Below, piece by piece: positions 30,201-40,384 of a DNA stretch of 64,000 nt. The notes below the pieces were generated by a model. That model was given only the letters and a program-made list of their open reading frames with translations. It had not been told where the DNA came from and made no database searches. The translations under genes and the position numbers were made by a program. Within the stretch, counting starts at the first letter, position 1. The number at the start of each line of letters is the position of its first letter. This DNA is from Labia minor. Lineage: Eukaryota; Arthropoda; Insecta; Dermaptera; Spongiphoridae. The stretch is taken from the NCBI GenBank assembly GCA_963082975.1, contig OY720344.1, positions 94,245,228-94,309,227 on the forward strand. The letters are read 5' to 3'.

Positions 30201-32779
30201 ATGAAATTCAGTCAACGAGCACAATATCATTCATGGCAATCCGTATTTTTATTTGTTAGCTCGATAGCTAGAACAAATCTGGAAGTAGAATTATTAAGAG
30301 CAGCTGCTGTAAATGCTGCTTCACATACAGCTCCTCCCAGACGTCCTTGTATTGGTAAATGATGATTTAATTATTTTCTCTAATTCAATTCAATTCAATA
30401 AAAAAAATAACTATAATCACAACCTTCTATTTAAATTTAAAATACTAAGTGATTAATTAATATTATTTATTTAAATATTTATTGACATTCATTTGTTTCA
30501 GTGCCTCTTCTTCATGTCCTGGCAATGCATGCTCGAGCCCTAGCTCGATGGCCAGCTTGGGATACCTGGGCTCGTCTCTCAGGGCTTTCTTATTCGTCAG
30601 CCGATATACACTCCTCTCCCGTCCCAATACAGAATGCAGCTATTACCGCGGGCCCAGAATTTCACGACATTTATCCACAGGCACTTATTCCGGCCTCATT
30701 AGGAAACCCAGAACATGCTAATTTTATACCTGGGTTACCAGAAGTGCCGTTACTTCTAAGAGATCCAACAGCTCTTTTGACACATTTTATTCTTTTATTA
30801 CCACTTCATCTTGATCAAAGTAATTGATATTTTATTTTTATAATTTTATGCTAAATCAATTCTCTGCACTATTAGTTTTTACAATTTAAGAACTAGAAGA
30901 GAATTTTTATTTAGTAACAAATAATTTTTAATATTTTCAAATTTTATCTTATAAATAAACATTTTTATGTATTCTCTATAAAAATTTAAAATATTCCATT
31001 TTTTTTCTTTTTTTTAGTATATTTCACAAGTGTTGTTCGAACTCTTTATCATCTGATTTATATACAAGCAAGTATTCAATTGACATATAATATGACTGCT
31101 GCTGAACGAAGTGAATGGTCTACAATAACACCGTCGGACAAACTTCAATCCATTGAGGATGTTCTGGGTTTGATTGTAAAATCACTTGAAGCAGGCCAAT
31201 TTTATTCAGATGAACACGAAGCTAGTTCTTCAAATAGAGGCATTGCCCTTCAAAATGTTTTTGAAAATGAAAAAGAAACCGATAAGGATGAAAAAATGTG
31301 CACCAACATGGATAGTTCTCAATTGCAAACTGAGGTATGATTATATCGAACTTTGATAACCTTTAAAAATTCTAAAAGTTAGGATATATTAGTTATTGTT
31401 ATATTATCTCTTATAGGTATATAAACTTTGCCTCCAATTTTTAAGAGTGGCAGCTCTTTTAAGACATTTTCTTTATGAGAGACCATTACAAGATAATGAT
31501 TGTGACATGGATGCATTAATACCTCCTGCACCTGGAAATCTAAACGAGGAACCTCTTAAAGAAGCTCTGAGACTTATAAAATACCTTGATTTGGGAAAAT
31601 CACCTATCAACCTACCTTCTTCTATTGCACTAGGCTGGTTTCTTGAATTAGGCTCTCTCTCCGCAGCTACAATTTCTGCAACAAGACCACTTCTTGCAGA
31701 AGCTCATATTAACTGGCATCCTCCACAGCTATTACATTTACCTCAACTTTATGACACTATTTTTCAAGTAAGATTCAAATATTTTAATTATTTACAATTT
31801 ACATCTCATTAACAGATAACTTTTTTCTTGAGTTTAGCAAATTTTTTTTTATCAAAATGTAATAATAATTAAATTAAAAAAGATAACCTTTAAAAAAAAA
31901 TTCAAAACACAAATAGAATTGTAGTTGCAACATTTTTTTATTTTACTTTATATTCTAACATAATAATTTAATTTATTTAAAAATCAACTGTTTATTTTAT
32001 AACATTAATCTAAAAATTTTATTGAACCTTATTTTAAATTTATTTTAATAATTTTTAGTTTTACCATAGAAGAATTTGTACTAAGTGTCATTTTCTTCCA
32101 CGTGAAGGAAGCATTTGTTTACTTTGTGGTCAAATCGTCTGTCTGAAAGAAAATTGTTGTAAACAACATAACATTTGTGAAGCTGTTCAGGTAAATAACA
32201 AATTAACATATATATTATTTTCAAATAATTAAATTATTTTTCAAATTTCATTTTATTTACTAAAAATTAATATATTTTAAGCTGGATGTTCATTTGCAGC
32301 ATTCAATTGATTGTGGAGGAGGAACTGGAGTCTTTTTAGTAGTTACTTCATCTTACGTGATTGTAATCAGAGGGAAACGGGCATGCCTTTGGGGATCCGT
32401 TTACCTAGATACCTTTGGCGAAGAAGATCGTGAATTGAAGTAAGTAAATCTTCTTATTTCTAAAATGAAAAATATTAATTAATAATGCTGTTATTTTGAC
32501 TGAATACTTTTCGGTCTCATTGTTCCGGGTTCAATTCCCGGATTCAACTAAATACTAATTATTAATTATTCTTAAAACCCTAACATTTGTTATGGTATAC
32601 CACCATTAATGGGATATCAAATATATAAGAATTTTACACTAACAAGAAACTTTTATTACAGACGTGGCAAACCGCTTCTTTTGAGTAAAGAACGTTATCA
32701 GTTACTACAAGAGCAATGGTTATCTCATCGATTTGATCATACAAGCAAAAAGTGGGTGTGGCATCGCGATGCTCTTTAA
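2247..32779 (+). CDS. UBR3: UBR3-type E3 ubiquitin-protein ligase, complete, 29 exons
   Basis: Large RING E3 ligase of the UBR family, acting in the cytosol. The Drosophila orthologue is linked to Hedgehog signalling and apoptosis control. Exons: 2247-2475, 7276-7489, 9808-9939, 10010-10130, 10378-10507, 10585-10718, 11128-11356, 11650-11829, 11917-12143, 12632-12787, 25659-25840, 25926-26065, 26137-26279, 26345-26511, 26825-27071, 27158-27314, 27752-27985, 28053-28485, 28558-28754, 28816-29083, 29156-29347, 29822-29851, 29930-30354, 30502-30819, 31018-31334, 31417-31767, 32059-32190, 32300-32439, 32662-32779. They sum to 5943 nt with all phases consistent, giving 1980 aa against about 1890 in human UBR3. 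The UBR-box zinc finger is at about residues 80-155 ([22 protein letters not shown]). A basic [12 protein letters not shown] stretch and an acidic/basic coiled coil precede the RING: CVIC near 1250, CGHHIHLDC near 1345, CPLC near 1386. The C-terminal UBR domain ends [16 protein letters not shown]. An AATAAA lies at 32881. Intron 10 contains another gene on the opposite strand. Confidence 0.95.
2476..7275 (+). other. UBR3: UBR3 intron 1 (4.8 kb) with a GC donor
   Basis: The exon 1 donor reads CTAG/GCAAGT, so the intron starts with GC rather than GT. Only this cut leaves phase 1, which joins the single G to TG at 7276 to make a valine codon. The neighbouring GTGCCA would put exon 2 out of frame. 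The rest is AT-rich sequence with several (TA)n runs. Two less AT-rich patches (about 4150-4530 and 6240-6470) have no recognisable coding capacity and could be regulatory. Confidence 0.75.
7490..9807 (+). other. UBR3: UBR3 intron 2 with a degenerate repeat
   Basis: This 2.3-kb intron contains a patch at about 7990-8280. That patch includes a GTGTGTGTGT run and a phrase ending ATGAAATTTGGTACA. Similar wording (AAATTTGGT after a poly-charged-looking run) recurs in the foldback repeats at 23.8 and 50.9 kb. A CA microsatellite lies at about 9390-9408. No exon is seen. The short open frame on the minus strand over the CA run is compositional. Confidence 0.5.
14088..19131 (-). CDS. Secreted cysteine-rich protein, DUF4803-like, nested in UBR3 intron 10
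   Basis: Eight exons on the minus strand: 19131-18628, 17237-17096, 17019-16838, 16750-16568, 15737-15496, 15045-14813, 14666-14519, 14418-14088. Phases agree throughout and give 654 aa. Residues 1 to about 21 are a signal peptide ([20 protein letters not shown]), so the protein is secreted or luminal. Residues to 168 form a helical N-terminal region. Exon 4 is cysteine-rich with seven Cys in 61 residues. Exon 5 carries [20 protein letters not shown]. Exons 6-8 ([70 protein letters not shown]) look like a repeated beta-rich domain. I recognise this layout as the arthropod DUF4803 family from memory. Its biochemical function is unknown. A minus-strand AATAAA is at 14046-14041. Exon 2 could also be joined to alternative upstream exons at 20854-22090. 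Confidence 0.8.
15738..16567 (-). other. Intron 4 of the nested DUF4803-like gene
   Basis: AT-rich intron between the cysteine-rich exon and the CDEQGP exon. It holds poly-A and (TA)n runs and no open frame or repeat that I can name. Confidence 0.6.
17238..18627 (-). other. Intron 1 of the nested DUF4803-like gene
   Basis: This 1.4-kb AT-rich intron joins exon 1 (donor AAG/GTAGAC, phase 0) to exon 2 (acceptor TTGTAG/GAAAGC). No coding or recognisable repeat is seen. It is the interval that the alternative upstream exons would also have to skip. Confidence 0.6.
19390..20030. other. GC-rich island of unknown nature, open on both strands
   Basis: About 640 bp with near-balanced base composition, sharply unlike the AT-rich surroundings. 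Open frames of 96-100 codons overlap on both strands (minus 19999-19709, minus 19907-19608, plus 19713-20015). None has a family I recognise. It lies between the two N-terminal exon sets of the nested gene, upstream of the short first exon. It could be a promoter/5' UTR island, a pseudogene or a transposon fragment. No terminal repeats or target duplication were found. Confidence 0.5.
20250..20279. repeat. Short tandem repeat, AGAACAA unit
   Basis: About four tandem copies of a seven-base AGAACAA-type unit. A run of about 11 C residues follows at 20507-20518, unusual in this AT-rich context. Confidence 0.8.
20854..22090 (-). CDS. Alternative or duplicated N-terminal exons of a DUF4803-like protein
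   Basis: Three minus-strand exons: 22090-21908, 21355-21213 and 21124-20854. They are phase-consistent and encode 199 residues. The first starts [20 protein letters not shown], a good signal peptide. An in-frame ATG 39 nt upstream at 22129 is also possible. The third contains DFAESVVS followed by RIHSKI, matching DFADTVLS and RIHELS in exon 1 of the nested gene downstream. The set therefore looks homologous to that 168-residue N-terminus. Its last donor (AAAGAA/GTAAGT) is phase 0, exactly as required to splice to the shared exon at 17237. I see no further exons between 20854 and 19131. Two readings remain: an alternative promoter giving a 685-aa isoform, or a truncated tandem paralogue. Coding status is well supported by splice phases, but the join is inferred. 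Confidence 0.65.
21171..21211. repeat. (AT)n microsatellite abutting a splice donor
   Basis: About 20 AT dinucleotides run directly into the splice donor of the exon at 21213-21355. On the minus strand the donor reads AAG/GTATATATAT, so the repeat forms the intron start. Length changes here would not alter the GT itself. Confidence 0.85.
22091..23455. other. AT-rich intronic spacer, no gene seen
   Basis: Probable promoter region of the longer N-terminal exon set of the nested gene on the minus strand, followed by plain AT-rich sequence. A less AT-rich patch at 23150-23420 precedes the foldback repeat. No coding sequence is supported. Confidence 0.5.
23456..24422. repeat. Foldback element with long terminal inverted repeats (family R1)
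   Basis: The left end (ATAAGTTGACC ... CAGGCGCAGAACCGAC) is repeated inverted at the right end (GTCGGTTCTGCGCCTGGCC ... GGTCAACTTAT). The inverted arms continue for over 150 bp through shared TTTGAAGTAAATTAATTTCC-type and TATGGATATAAC-type sequence. The centre has a GATGTCTGTCCGTCC block, an ATTTTGACGAAATTTGGTGT block and a second inner inverted pair (AATTTTAAATTAAGAAAAAA at 23659 against its complement near 24050). Near the right arm are two GC-rich hairpins, 24215-24229 and 24242-24260. No transposase frame is present, so it is non-autonomous. No clear target duplication was found. Related copies lie at 45.8, 50.8 and 53.3 kb. Confidence 0.8.
24423..25658. other. AT-rich intronic spacer upstream of UBR3 exon 11
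   Basis: No exon, RNA gene or named repeat is seen. A poly-T run at about 25263-25278 and a (TA)n run at about 25319-25338 are the only notable patterns. Confidence 0.5.
29822..29851 (+). other. UBR3: UBR3 30-nt microexon (exon 22)
   Basis: The sequence reads acttag / TCGTGAAGAA...GATAA / gtatgt. The acceptor, the donor and the 30-nt length (divisible by three) allow inclusion or skipping without frame loss. Inclusion gives residues [10 protein letters not shown] just before [10 protein letters not shown]. The DKGE junction matches the VDKGEFTCPLC context that I recall for vertebrate UBR3, supporting inclusion. The segment sits in the long loop of the RING between the histidine cluster and the last CPLC pair. 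Confidence 0.8.
32530..32552 (+). repeat. tRNA T-arm-like relic in UBR3 intron 28
   Basis: CCGGGTTCAATTCCCGG (within 32525-32545) is a perfect T-stem and loop and fits a pol III B box (GGTTCAATTCC). No acceptable A box, D arm or acceptor stem is found upstream. It is a fragment or SINE relic, not a tRNA gene. Confidence 0.45.
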
Positions 32780-33706
32780 CACAAGCCACTTGCGCCCGAC
32801 ATTAAGCGCATTTAAATTCTAGTCTAATTTTCCTTCTTCCGTACTCATTTGACCGGGTTGACAAATTGAATAGTTATTTCAATAAAAAAAAAATAGATAC
32901 AAATTCTCATTAATTACTTTATATATATATATAAAATTTAGATTCCCATTTTGGTATTAAATAAATGATTAAAAATAGAAAAAAAAAATATGCGAAATAA
33001 CTATATATTAATTTAACATTTTTGTGAATTTGAAAAAAAAAATAATTATGTAAACCACAAAACAATATTTCTTAAGCACACTTTCAAAGATCCATCCCTA
33101 ATTTGAATATTTTTTTATTATATTTGACAAAATTAATCTTTTTACAAAATTGAAAAAAAATTTGATATATTTTTTTTATCAAAAAGTAAACATTTTTCTT
33201 TTTATTTAAAATATTGACTTTAATATGAGCAAAAGATATGCTTAATAATTATTCATATTAGTTTCATTACAAATTTATTAATATGAAAGAAAGGGATGGA
33301 GAAAATGAATTTTGAAATACCTTATAAACCCATACTCGAGTCACAATATATTCATTGTTCCTATAAACCAATCACTTTTAGTTATTAAATTATAATTTCG
33401 TTCTTATCAGTAAAGCTGCTATATTTTCGATTTAACATCTAATACAAATAATATAAAATTATAATTTTGTTCTTATCAGTATAGCTGCTACACATTTTTG
33501 ATTTAACATCTAATACAAATAATACACACGGGTACGATTCTGAGGGGAAATTAGGTCATTCTTTTATACGCAAGTTTATTTATGAAACTCTAACTTTATA
33601 TATATACTTTTTTGTATACGTATAAAAATAAAATTATATAAATTATATTTTTATTAGATTGTAAAACATATATTTCCATTTATCTATTGTATCGATTTCG
33701 ACATAA

Positions 33707-33737
<31 letters not shown>

Positions 33738-35098
33738 AATTGATATTGATATATCGATAGGTTTAAATAAATAGATTTATTGGTATTATCAAATTAAACT
33801 ACTTTCGTTTCTTATAATTATACTATAATTATTATTAAATACAATAGTGATAATAATAAATATTGGATAATGTCATAAATAGATATTTCATAAATTTGAT
33901 TTTGTCAATATTTATTTAAATTTATGTTATGAGAAGGAACAAAAAAGTTTGCCCGTTTAATTTTATATCTTGCAATTGACAAGCAGTTAATCTGAATCAT
34001 GAACAACTATGAAATAATTTAGTAATCTTTTTTGAATAATGATTCTGATATTCAGATGTACTAATTGTGGATTGGTTATTTTTTTAGATCGATCTAGTTT
34101 GTAAATATTATTATAAGAAAAACATCTTTCTTTTTCCTTCTTTCTAGCTCTTACATTCTGTTATATTTGTGATATTATTCTTGGTTGCTAATTGACATCA
34201 ACATTTAATTATCGTTGTAATATTGTAATTATCAACAGTATAATTGTTAATCTATGGTATAAAAATTGCTGTCAATTTCCTTTTAGATATTTCTATATGA
34301 ACGTTATAACAAATCAATAACAAATATATTTAGAAATAAATTAAAATTTTATTTATTTCAATATACATTTGTTATTATTTTTTTATTTACTTAATGTTAT
34401 GAATTAAAATTTCGCGTACAATGTATAAATATAAATAATTTAATTAAATATAAATATATACATATATATTTGGAAAGTTTTGAATCATGTTTCTGCAGAA
34501 CAGCTTAAAGGGCGGTAATAGTTGTTTTATAAGGTCGCAATTTCATTTATGTGACATTTGAAATATCACACGCCTTTAAAAGGTTGATTCGCATTAACAA
34601 AATTTCTAAATATGATGAAACTTGTGACTGTAAAACATCATATATTTATATTTATTAATTATGTATATTTTTCAATCCAGGATATTACACAAAACCATAA
34701 TTAAATTTACATGCTGAATATAAATTTTTCTTGTATATCGCTTCTCTTAAAAATATTTTCGCTTTAAGTTAAATTAAATAAACGAAAATCTATGATTTAT
34801 TTATAGATTCGACCTTTTAAATATTATAAATTAAAGGTTAAGTTAATATACCTGAATGCTATTGATGGTTTTTGGTAATAATCTATTTTAATCTTTGAGT
34901 TAACATGCTAATTGTAAAAACTATATTTACATATGATTTAAAAGGATAATTAAAAATTATTTAGGATCTATTGGAATAAGTTATTTAAAAATGGATCAGG
35001 GAATAATGTAATCGTGCTAAAAAATTAATTTTATAAGATTTTAATTAAAATGTATACAAACAAAATTATAAAAAAACTAACTATTTTAATTATATACA
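32780..35098. other. Convergent spacer between UBR3 and COA8 with a tandem duplication
   Basis: The region begins with the UBR3 3' UTR (AATAAA at 32881). A unit of about 73 bp is repeated twice at roughly 33385-33530: both copies contain TTCTTATCAGTA followed by GCTGCTA and GATTTAACATCTAATACAAA. The remainder is AT-rich with (TA)n runs at 33700-33760. A minus-strand AATAAA at about 34802-34797 may serve COA8. No coding sequence is seen. Confidence 0.6.
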
Positions 35099-35687
35099 TT
35101 AAAATGTTTTAATAATGTTTTGTTTTAATTTAACAATTTTAACCTTAAATGATAGAATTAGTAATTCCAAATTTTTCTTGTACCAATTTATATTATAATA
35201 TAAGTGATTTTCCCAATTTTTATCAAGAAACGATTTGTAAAATACTGACATTTGGTCAGCATTTGGATGCTGATCATTTAATTTATGTTTTAATTGTTTA
35301 GTATATTCTTCTTTTTCCTAAAAAAATATTCATTAGATATAATTGATAAGAAATTAATTCGTGGAAGAATATGTACTTTAATGAAATTTGAATTATGCTT
35401 TGACCAAAATTCTTGATTCCATGCTTGAACTTCAATTCTTTTTAACCTATATTTTTGTTCAATTTCTGATTCATTATTTGGTTTGTAGAAAATAATTGGT
35501 CTTAAATTAGATAGAGGATCTGGTGGACCAATTAAATCTTTCTTGCCATCTTCAGATCTTATTGATTTATTCTCACATTTCTAATGGATAAAAAATAAAT
35601 ACAGTAATATAAAATTTAGTAGCAATATTATTATATTTTTACATTTCCTGATGTTCGAAAACGCCGTAAAATCAAAAGAGATCTCAT
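35099..35687 (-). CDS. COA8: Cytochrome c oxidase assembly factor 8 (COA8/APOPT1), three exons
   Basis: Mitochondrial factor needed for assembly of respiratory complex IV. Exons on the minus strand are 35687-35643, 35580-35377 and 35317-35099, all joined in phase 0, giving 155 aa. Human COA8 is about 200 aa. The N-terminus MRSLLILRRFRTSGN is arginine-rich without acidic residues, fitting a mitochondrial presequence. The family core is clear: DLIGPPDPLSNLRPIIFY, then VQAWNQEFWSKHNSNFIK, EKEEY, and the C-terminal VFYKSFLDKNWENHLYYN with NINWYKKN. I recognise this as the COA8 family signature. The gene is divergent from CtIP with about 780 bp between start codons, and a MITE lies in between. The short first exon is the least certain part. 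Confidence 0.9.
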
Positions 35688-35690
35688 ATT

Positions 35691-36205
35691 TTTTTAATTC
35701 AATCTGAAATGTCTATTAAAAAGATAAAAATTAGTAAATTTGTTTTATAATTAATGAATATTATACAGGGTGATTATAAAAGGACTTTACAACTTTGAAA
35801 GCACATGTATGGCCCTTTTTTCTTCATTGAAAAAACTATCTAATTGTTTATCTTGATATGCTGAAACGAATGCGACAAGAAATCGATTATCGGTGAGATC
35901 TATGTCCCATTACCAAGGAGTCACATCGAACCAAAATAACACTCATATGTTAAACTTGACGTGTTTTTTGCAATAAAATGACATCTTTCTCAATTCTGTA
36001 AGTAATTTCAATAAATATCTATGTGCTTTCAAAGTTGTAAAGTGCTTTGATAATCACCCTGTATTTTTAACATACTACATACAACATAATAGTATATAAT
36101 AAGTAAAATGAAAAGAAATTTCATTTTTTTAATTATTCACTCTTAAATGTATATTAAAAGTTAATCAGTAAATTTGTTTTATAATTTTACATCAATGAAT
36201 ATCAC
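35691..36205. repeat. Direct repeats flanking the MITE
   Basis: Segments at about 35691-35763 and 36123-36205 share AGTAAATTTGTTTTATAATT followed by AATGAATAT, preceded by similar TTTTTTAATTC...AAATGT...TATTAAAA text. They look like two diverged copies of a 75-80-bp unit on either side of the MITE. Confidence 0.6.
35766..36061. mobile_element. Mariner-type MITE between COA8 and CtIP
   Basis: A 296-bp element with terminal inverted repeats of about 42 bp (CAGGGTGATTAT ... CTTTACAACTTTGAAAGCACAT) matching inverted with only a few differences. It is flanked by TA on both sides (35764-35765 and 36062-36063), the Tc1/mariner target. It has no coding capacity. It lies within the shared upstream region of two divergent genes. 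Confidence 0.88.
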
Positions 36206-36467
36206 ATTTTTTAACTTACTATAACTGAATAGTATAAAATACAGACAATCTATAAAATAATTTAACTAAAATAAAAATCCAATATAAATAAAACCTCAAA
36301 TTTATAAATATGAAGAATATTTTAAAATATTTATTGTGACCATATTGGCGCTGCTATCGATATATTTTGACAGATCATTTACCGCCTTTTATCACGAAGG
36401 TACATATTATGTATGTCAAATTTTTATTCTTCTAGATTTATCAAAAGAAATTTTGGGAAGATATATA

Positions 36468-38716
36468 ATGGAAAAAGTAGAAAAGTTTATTGATTATTTT
36501 TCTCAATGGGATGGTTTTCCAAAAGAAGAGGAAAATCTTGATTTTACACAATTAAATTTTTTAATTAATTCACTCTTAATTTTTACTAAAAGTAAGAAAT
36601 AAATTATTTTAAAGATAAAAATATTTTTTATGTGTCTTTTATTTAATATTGTAGAATTATTGATAAAGAACAATAATATTAATCAAGAAAATGAGAAACA
36701 CATTAAAAATTTAAAAAAAGAAATTGATAATCTGAACACAAGGTAAATTATTTGAAATTTTTTGAATTCATGAATAATAAATTATGAATGAAAAAGAATA
36801 AAAACTACCATATAATATTTTTTAATAAAAAGGCAATAAAAGATAATTATATATTATCATTTACAAAATTCCATTTCATTTAAAATTAGTTATTTTAAAT
36901 TTTTTTTTTAGAATAAATGAACCATGTAAAAAATGCAAAGGTGAAAAATCTAAACAAGTAAATGACAACTGTAAGTGTATATCTTTTGAACTACACAAAA
37001 AATTCAAATCTTCCTATATTCTTTATAAAATAACTATTAAATGCTTTTAAATATTGGAAATCACAGCAATTATATTTTTTCAAATATCTATACAATAATA
37101 GCAATTTTGTATATATTAAAGTAAATTAAGATTCAAAGTCTAAAAAATCAGGGCATACTTAAATTATATATTTTTTCCCTTCATTTTAATTTATTTTCAC
37201 TTATATTTTAGATAATATTTTATATAAGAATATAAATAACAATGAAGATGATTTCATTTCAAGTCCAAATAAAGAAAATGATTTTCATACTGTATTTTCT
37301 GAAGAGGATACATTTAATTTTTCGCCAGAAAAATCATATTTAAAGGAAACCCCAAAGAAACGAAATACTACGGATAATTTAAATTGTCAGAGTCCAGTAT
37401 TTATTAAGTCAAGTCCAAAAAGATTTAAGGGGTTAAAATCATTATCTTTAAAATCCAAAGCACTAATACAAGAAATTGAAAAGACTTCAAAACAAGAACA
37501 AGAAGACAAAGATAATGTAAAATGGAAATTAAAATCTACCATTATGGTTGAACCAAATATCTTGATCAAAGGGAAATCGTTGAAACAAACAACACTATCA
37601 ATGGAACCAAAAGAAAAGAATCGTTCAACACAAAGGGGAAAAAGAGGTGAAAATTTTTCAGAATTTTTAAATGAGTCGGATGAAGATCTATTTGAACCAA
37701 GTCCCAAATCAATAATATCTCAAATTCATCCAAGCAAAAAAATGAAGAAATGCGAGTAAATATTTTTCTAATTTCTTTTATTCTATATTTCTATTTGAAT
37801 TAAAAAATTAGATTATAATAAAAGTAAAACAGATAAAATATTTATTTTATTTTTTATGATTATAAAATAATTATTTCATAAACAATAAATAAATGAAATA
37901 TTATTAGAATTAATTGATGTAAATAAATTATAGTTTTCTATTTCTATTTTTATTTAATTAATTCTTTGTTTTTTTTTAAATATGCTTCATTATATTATTT
38001 TATAAAAATATTAATTTAGAAATTTTATTTTTAGAGCAATTTCTTCTCATTCAAAGAAAATTGACGCTGATGAAACATTTTTTATTCCTGAAAATAATAA
38101 ATTAAAGATCAATTCAAATTCAATAGAAGAGAAAATTTTACCACTTTCACCTCAGTTAGTAACAATTTATAAATTCTTTATAATAATTTCATTATTTGTT
38201 TTTTAGAAAATTAATATAATTTTATTTTTTTAACAGAAATAAAATTCCTGAATTTAAATATAAAGTAGGTCGTGTATTGAAACAAGAAGATAGAAAAAAA
38301 TTGGACGGTTGGGATTGTGAAGAATGTGCAGATGTAAGTAATTAGATATTTCATAATGGTTTAATAAATATATTATCTTAGTCATGTTTTTCAATTTTGT
38401 ATTTATATATATAGATATAAATATATTAATTTATATTTTCTTCTAGTATTATAATTTTGTTTGTGGGGGTGATAAAGAACAAGCAAAAAAATTAATGAAC
38501 CAATGCTCACGTCATCGAGAGAAATATGAATATAGATATAACACCCCTCCAGGTAAAATATTAAATATCTATCTTTATTTCCAAAAACTAATTGTAAATT
38601 ATAATCTATTTTATTTTAATCTAGGATTCTGGGATCCAATGATTCCTAGTACCTGTGATTTAAAAGAACTCGATAAAACTCAAGATTTCGATCCTTATAG
38701 AAAAAGATTACCTTAA
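36468..38716 (+). CDS. RBBP8: CtIP/RBBP8 DNA-end resection factor, complete, eight exons
   Basis: CtIP (Sae2/Ctp1/COM1 family) works with the MRE11 complex in the nucleus to start resection of DNA double-strand breaks. Exons: 36468-36591, 36655-36742, 36912-36970, 37212-37755, 38035-38154, 38237-38333, 38447-38552, 38625-38716. Phases agree and give 409 aa, short for the family (human about 900). The N-terminus is a coiled coil followed by CKKC, the counterpart of the CxxC zinc motif in human CtIP. The middle is Ser/Lys-rich and low in order. The C-terminal Sae2-like domain is well conserved: KYKVGRVLKQEDRKKLDGW, CEECADYY, CSRHREKYEYRYNTPPGFW, PSTCD. The TPP in NTPPGFW matches the CDK-phosphorylated threonine site of human CtIP (NTPENFW). 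AATAAA is at 38724. An upstream in-frame ATG (36336) would add 44 residues that look non-conserved, so the ATG at 36468 was chosen. Confidence 0.92.
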
Positions 38717-40300
38717 TTAAGTGAATAAACAGAGTAATTTAAATAAAAAAATGGCTGTTAAACTAATTGTAAAGAAATCATATATTTATACATATAAAAA
38801 TAAAACTATTCTTCTATTAATTTTCTTAACTTTAGTAGATTAATAATTATTTAAATAAATTAATAAATTACTTTATAGAAAGTAACAATATTTTTGCAAG
38901 TCAATAAAATTACTACTTTTCAGGTTTATAGAATTATTATTTTAAAAATACGAGGGTCCTTGACCTTATAACAAAATATATTTGAGAAAGTTTTTATTTA
39001 TTTTTCAATTTTACAATTCAATATATTTTTATCAACGACTTCCTAATTTTTAAAATCAGATTTATCCAATTTTTCACAAAAACAAATTATTTGATGTGAA
39101 TTTTCATCCAGTGTTCTTTGTTTTTCATATCTTTATTAGATAATGAAAAATTGAATATAAAAATTATATTAATCAATATAAATAATTAGAATTGTTTAGA
39201 ACGCGGTGTACCTCTCGGATTTGGATGAAACTTCTCCAGTTTATTCCTTGTTTAATTATAAGATTTTTTTTTCCTTTTGCAATATAACGGTCTCTTTTCT
39301 AGTTTTCGTGATAATAAATTATTTAAGTTTGAATATTGGCATTATACAAACATCCATTGTCAGATTGATTGATTGATTTAGACAGTAGAGGGCTTTACTT
39401 TCGCCGCTCCTTTTTACATCTAATGCATCTAATAGATGCCGCAAACCCGGCAAACCTCGATGAGTGTACATCAATTTATATTTAAATAAAAGAAACTATA
39501 TATATTATTATTTATAATTATTCACATTAAAAACACAGGCTATTTGTTTATTCCTTCACCATTAAAATATTAAATAAAAACTTTCAAATAGTTAAAATAT
39601 TAAATGATATGTTTTTATTATAAAAAAAATGATTTGTTGTCAAAAATTAATAAATTAATAAAAATAACATGGCATACAGATGGTCTGTGGGGCGAACTAA
39701 GACTTAAGCATTCTAGGCACATTCCTAAGGCCTGTAATTAAAAAAAAAATTGTACAAATCAATAATAGTCGTTACTGAATGAACGAATAGTATAAAAGAA
39801 CGGGTTTCGTTCTGAACTTTCTAGTTACTTTCAAAGGGAGAATAATCAATTTTAATTTAAATAAGAAAAACTACTTATATTATATATATTATATACTTTA
39901 TAGTTATTGATATTTTGAAAATTTCACAAAACCTCTGTTGAGAAATATGCTAAACCCAACAAAAAATAAATGAATAAATTATAAATAATACTTTATAGTT
40001 ATTGATATTTTGAAAATTTCACAAAACCTCTTTTGAGAAATATGCTAAACCCAACAAAAAATAAATGAATAAATTATAAATAAGTAAAAGAAAATATATA
40101 ATAAAAATAAAATTCTATATTTCATTATTTATTTTACAATAAAATCATTCCATTATCAAAAAAAAAAATACTATAAATATATGTACAATTCTTTTGTAAT
40201 TCAATTATTAAAAGAAACATAGAATACATTTTTCCATAAATAATTATTCTTAAAATGGTTTAAATTTTCATGTTTCTTGTATTAAATTTATTTTATTTTT
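38717..40300. other. Spacer downstream of CtIP with a 95-bp tandem duplication
   Basis: A 95-bp unit is present twice in direct tandem at about 39893-39987 and 39988-40082, differing at a base or two (CCTCTGTTGAG against CCTCTTTTGAG). It is therefore a recent duplication. Less AT-rich patches at 39200-39310, 39350-39470 and 39660-39840 may be decayed repeats, but none is recognised. No gene is seen. Confidence 0.65.
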
Positions 40301-40384
40301 TTTTTTTTGGATAAGGAGAGAGGAAATCTACAAGGCCACCCTTCTGAGAATTATTGAACCGGACTCTAACTAGCTAAAAAAAAC

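Noticed and set aside
36336-36467. Upstream in-frame extension of CtIP exon 1
   Set aside because: It would add 44 hydrophobic, unconserved residues before the coiled coil. The ATG at 36468 gives a normal CtIP-like start.
37387-37707. Minus-strand 106-codon frame over CtIP exon 4
   Set aside because: Antisense shadow of a Ser/Lys-rich coding exon. The sense frame has consistent splice phases.
39893-40082. Possible CRISPR-like array from repeated units
   Set aside because: Only two directly adjacent copies with no unique spacers, in a eukaryotic genome.
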